The notes under the pieces are model-generated. The model was not told the origin of the DNA and ran no database searches. It was given only the letters and a program-made list of their open reading frames with translations. A program made the position numbers and the translations under genes. DNA of 6,887 bases, from positions 1 to 6,887 of the forward strand of contig PMZB01000221.1 in assembly GCA_003170575.1 (NCBI GenBank). The letters are read 5' to 3'. Each line of letters starts with the position of its first letter. The stretch's first letter is position 1. The DNA is from Chlamydiia bacterium. Its GTDB lineage: Bacteria > Chlamydiota > Chlamydiia > Chlamydiales > FEN-1388. Positions 6,752 to 6,887 of the stretch are shown piece after piece.

Positions 6752-6784
6752 TTCACATACCCCTCCTACGTCGGGGTATGTGAA
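6752..6784. terminator. 12-bp dyad after dnaK; palindrome copy 2
   Basis: TTCACATACCCC (6752-6763) and its exact reverse complement (6773-6784) flank the 9-base loop TCCTACGTC, beginning four bases after the dnaK stop codon. A T-rich but interrupted stretch (6789-6802) begins a few bases later, so this copy is a plausible intrinsic terminator for the stress operon. It differs from the core of copy 1 (2858-2890) at only three of 33 positions, and two of those are the two sides of one base pair. Confidence 0.7.
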
Positions 6785-6887
6785 TGAGTTTTAATTTTAT
6801 TTCAGGTGCGTGTTGAAATGCCATTGTGGGGGCAATAAGGGATCGTACAGGAGTAACTTTTACAGCTCTAGAGGGAAAAGTCGTCAA
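6785..6887. other. Downstream flank; no identified gene, possible partial ORFs
   Basis: No product can be recognised. On the plus strand a frame open from GTG 6826 to the window edge reads VGAIRDRTGVTFTALEGKVV, but it has no good Shine-Dalgarno at the right distance. On the minus strand a frame enters from the edge and runs through 6785 to a stop inside the palindrome (LTTFPSRAVKVTPV and onward), which could be the tail of a convergent gene. Neither is long enough to be significant. In C. trachomatis I recall vacB/rnr (RNase R) following dnaK; nothing here resembles it. The tmRNA start was considered and not found. Confidence 0.3.

Noticed and set aside
6830..6887. Start of a structured RNA such as tmRNA after dnaK
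   Set aside because: A run of G followed by an A-rich stretch recalled a tmRNA 5' end, but the conserved GGUUUCGAC-type segment is absent.

Overview
The window (about 45% GC by eye) looks like the chromosome of a member of the phylum Chlamydiae, probably an environmental or 'Chlamydia-related' lineage rather than Chlamydia itself. Three things point there. The stress operon is hrcA-grpE-dnaK with no dnaJ attached. HrcA is long, with the extra C-terminal tail known from chlamydial HrcA. Just upstream is a two-gene unit that, as far as I recall, matches the CT728-CT727 pair of C. trachomatis (a membrane protein plus a metal P-type ATPase). In C. trachomatis I recall hrcA lying beside proS and far from CT727, so this junction would be a gene-order difference. 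The genus assignment is inference.

Layout: 1-139 is an AT-rich leader ending in a small stem-loop over a Shine-Dalgarno sequence. Positions 140-883 encode a five-helix membrane protein that reads as a divergent VIT1/CCC1-type Fe2+/Mn2+ transporter. Positions 880-2853 encode a heavy-metal P-type ATPase with the SPC and HEGST signatures of the P1B-4 subgroup; its likely GTG start overlaps the stop codon of the first gene by 4 bases. A perfect 16-bp dyad (2854-2894) closes this unit. The intergenic region 2895-3046 holds a diverged CIRCE operator (2918-2944), a possible -10 box at its downstream edge, and a long imperfect hairpin that covers a Shine-Dalgarno-like sequence. Then come hrcA (3047-4216), grpE (4237-4800) and dnaK (4825-6747), 20 and 24 bp apart. 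A second copy of the dyad (6752-6784) follows dnaK, so the same palindrome brackets the whole stress operon. The last 100 bases contain no gene I can identify.

How the genes work together: the first pair appears to be a metal-homeostasis unit (transport of a divalent cation, most likely Fe2+, Mn2+, Co2+ or Zn2+). The second operon is the Hsp70 machine: DnaK folds clients, GrpE is its nucleotide exchange factor, and HrcA is the repressor expected to bind the CIRCE upstream of its own gene. I found no phage, transposon, CRISPR or clearly unprecedented system. The most interesting signals are regulatory: the covarying CIRCE, the flanking palindrome pair with a compensatory base change, and two structures that could hide ribosome-binding sites.
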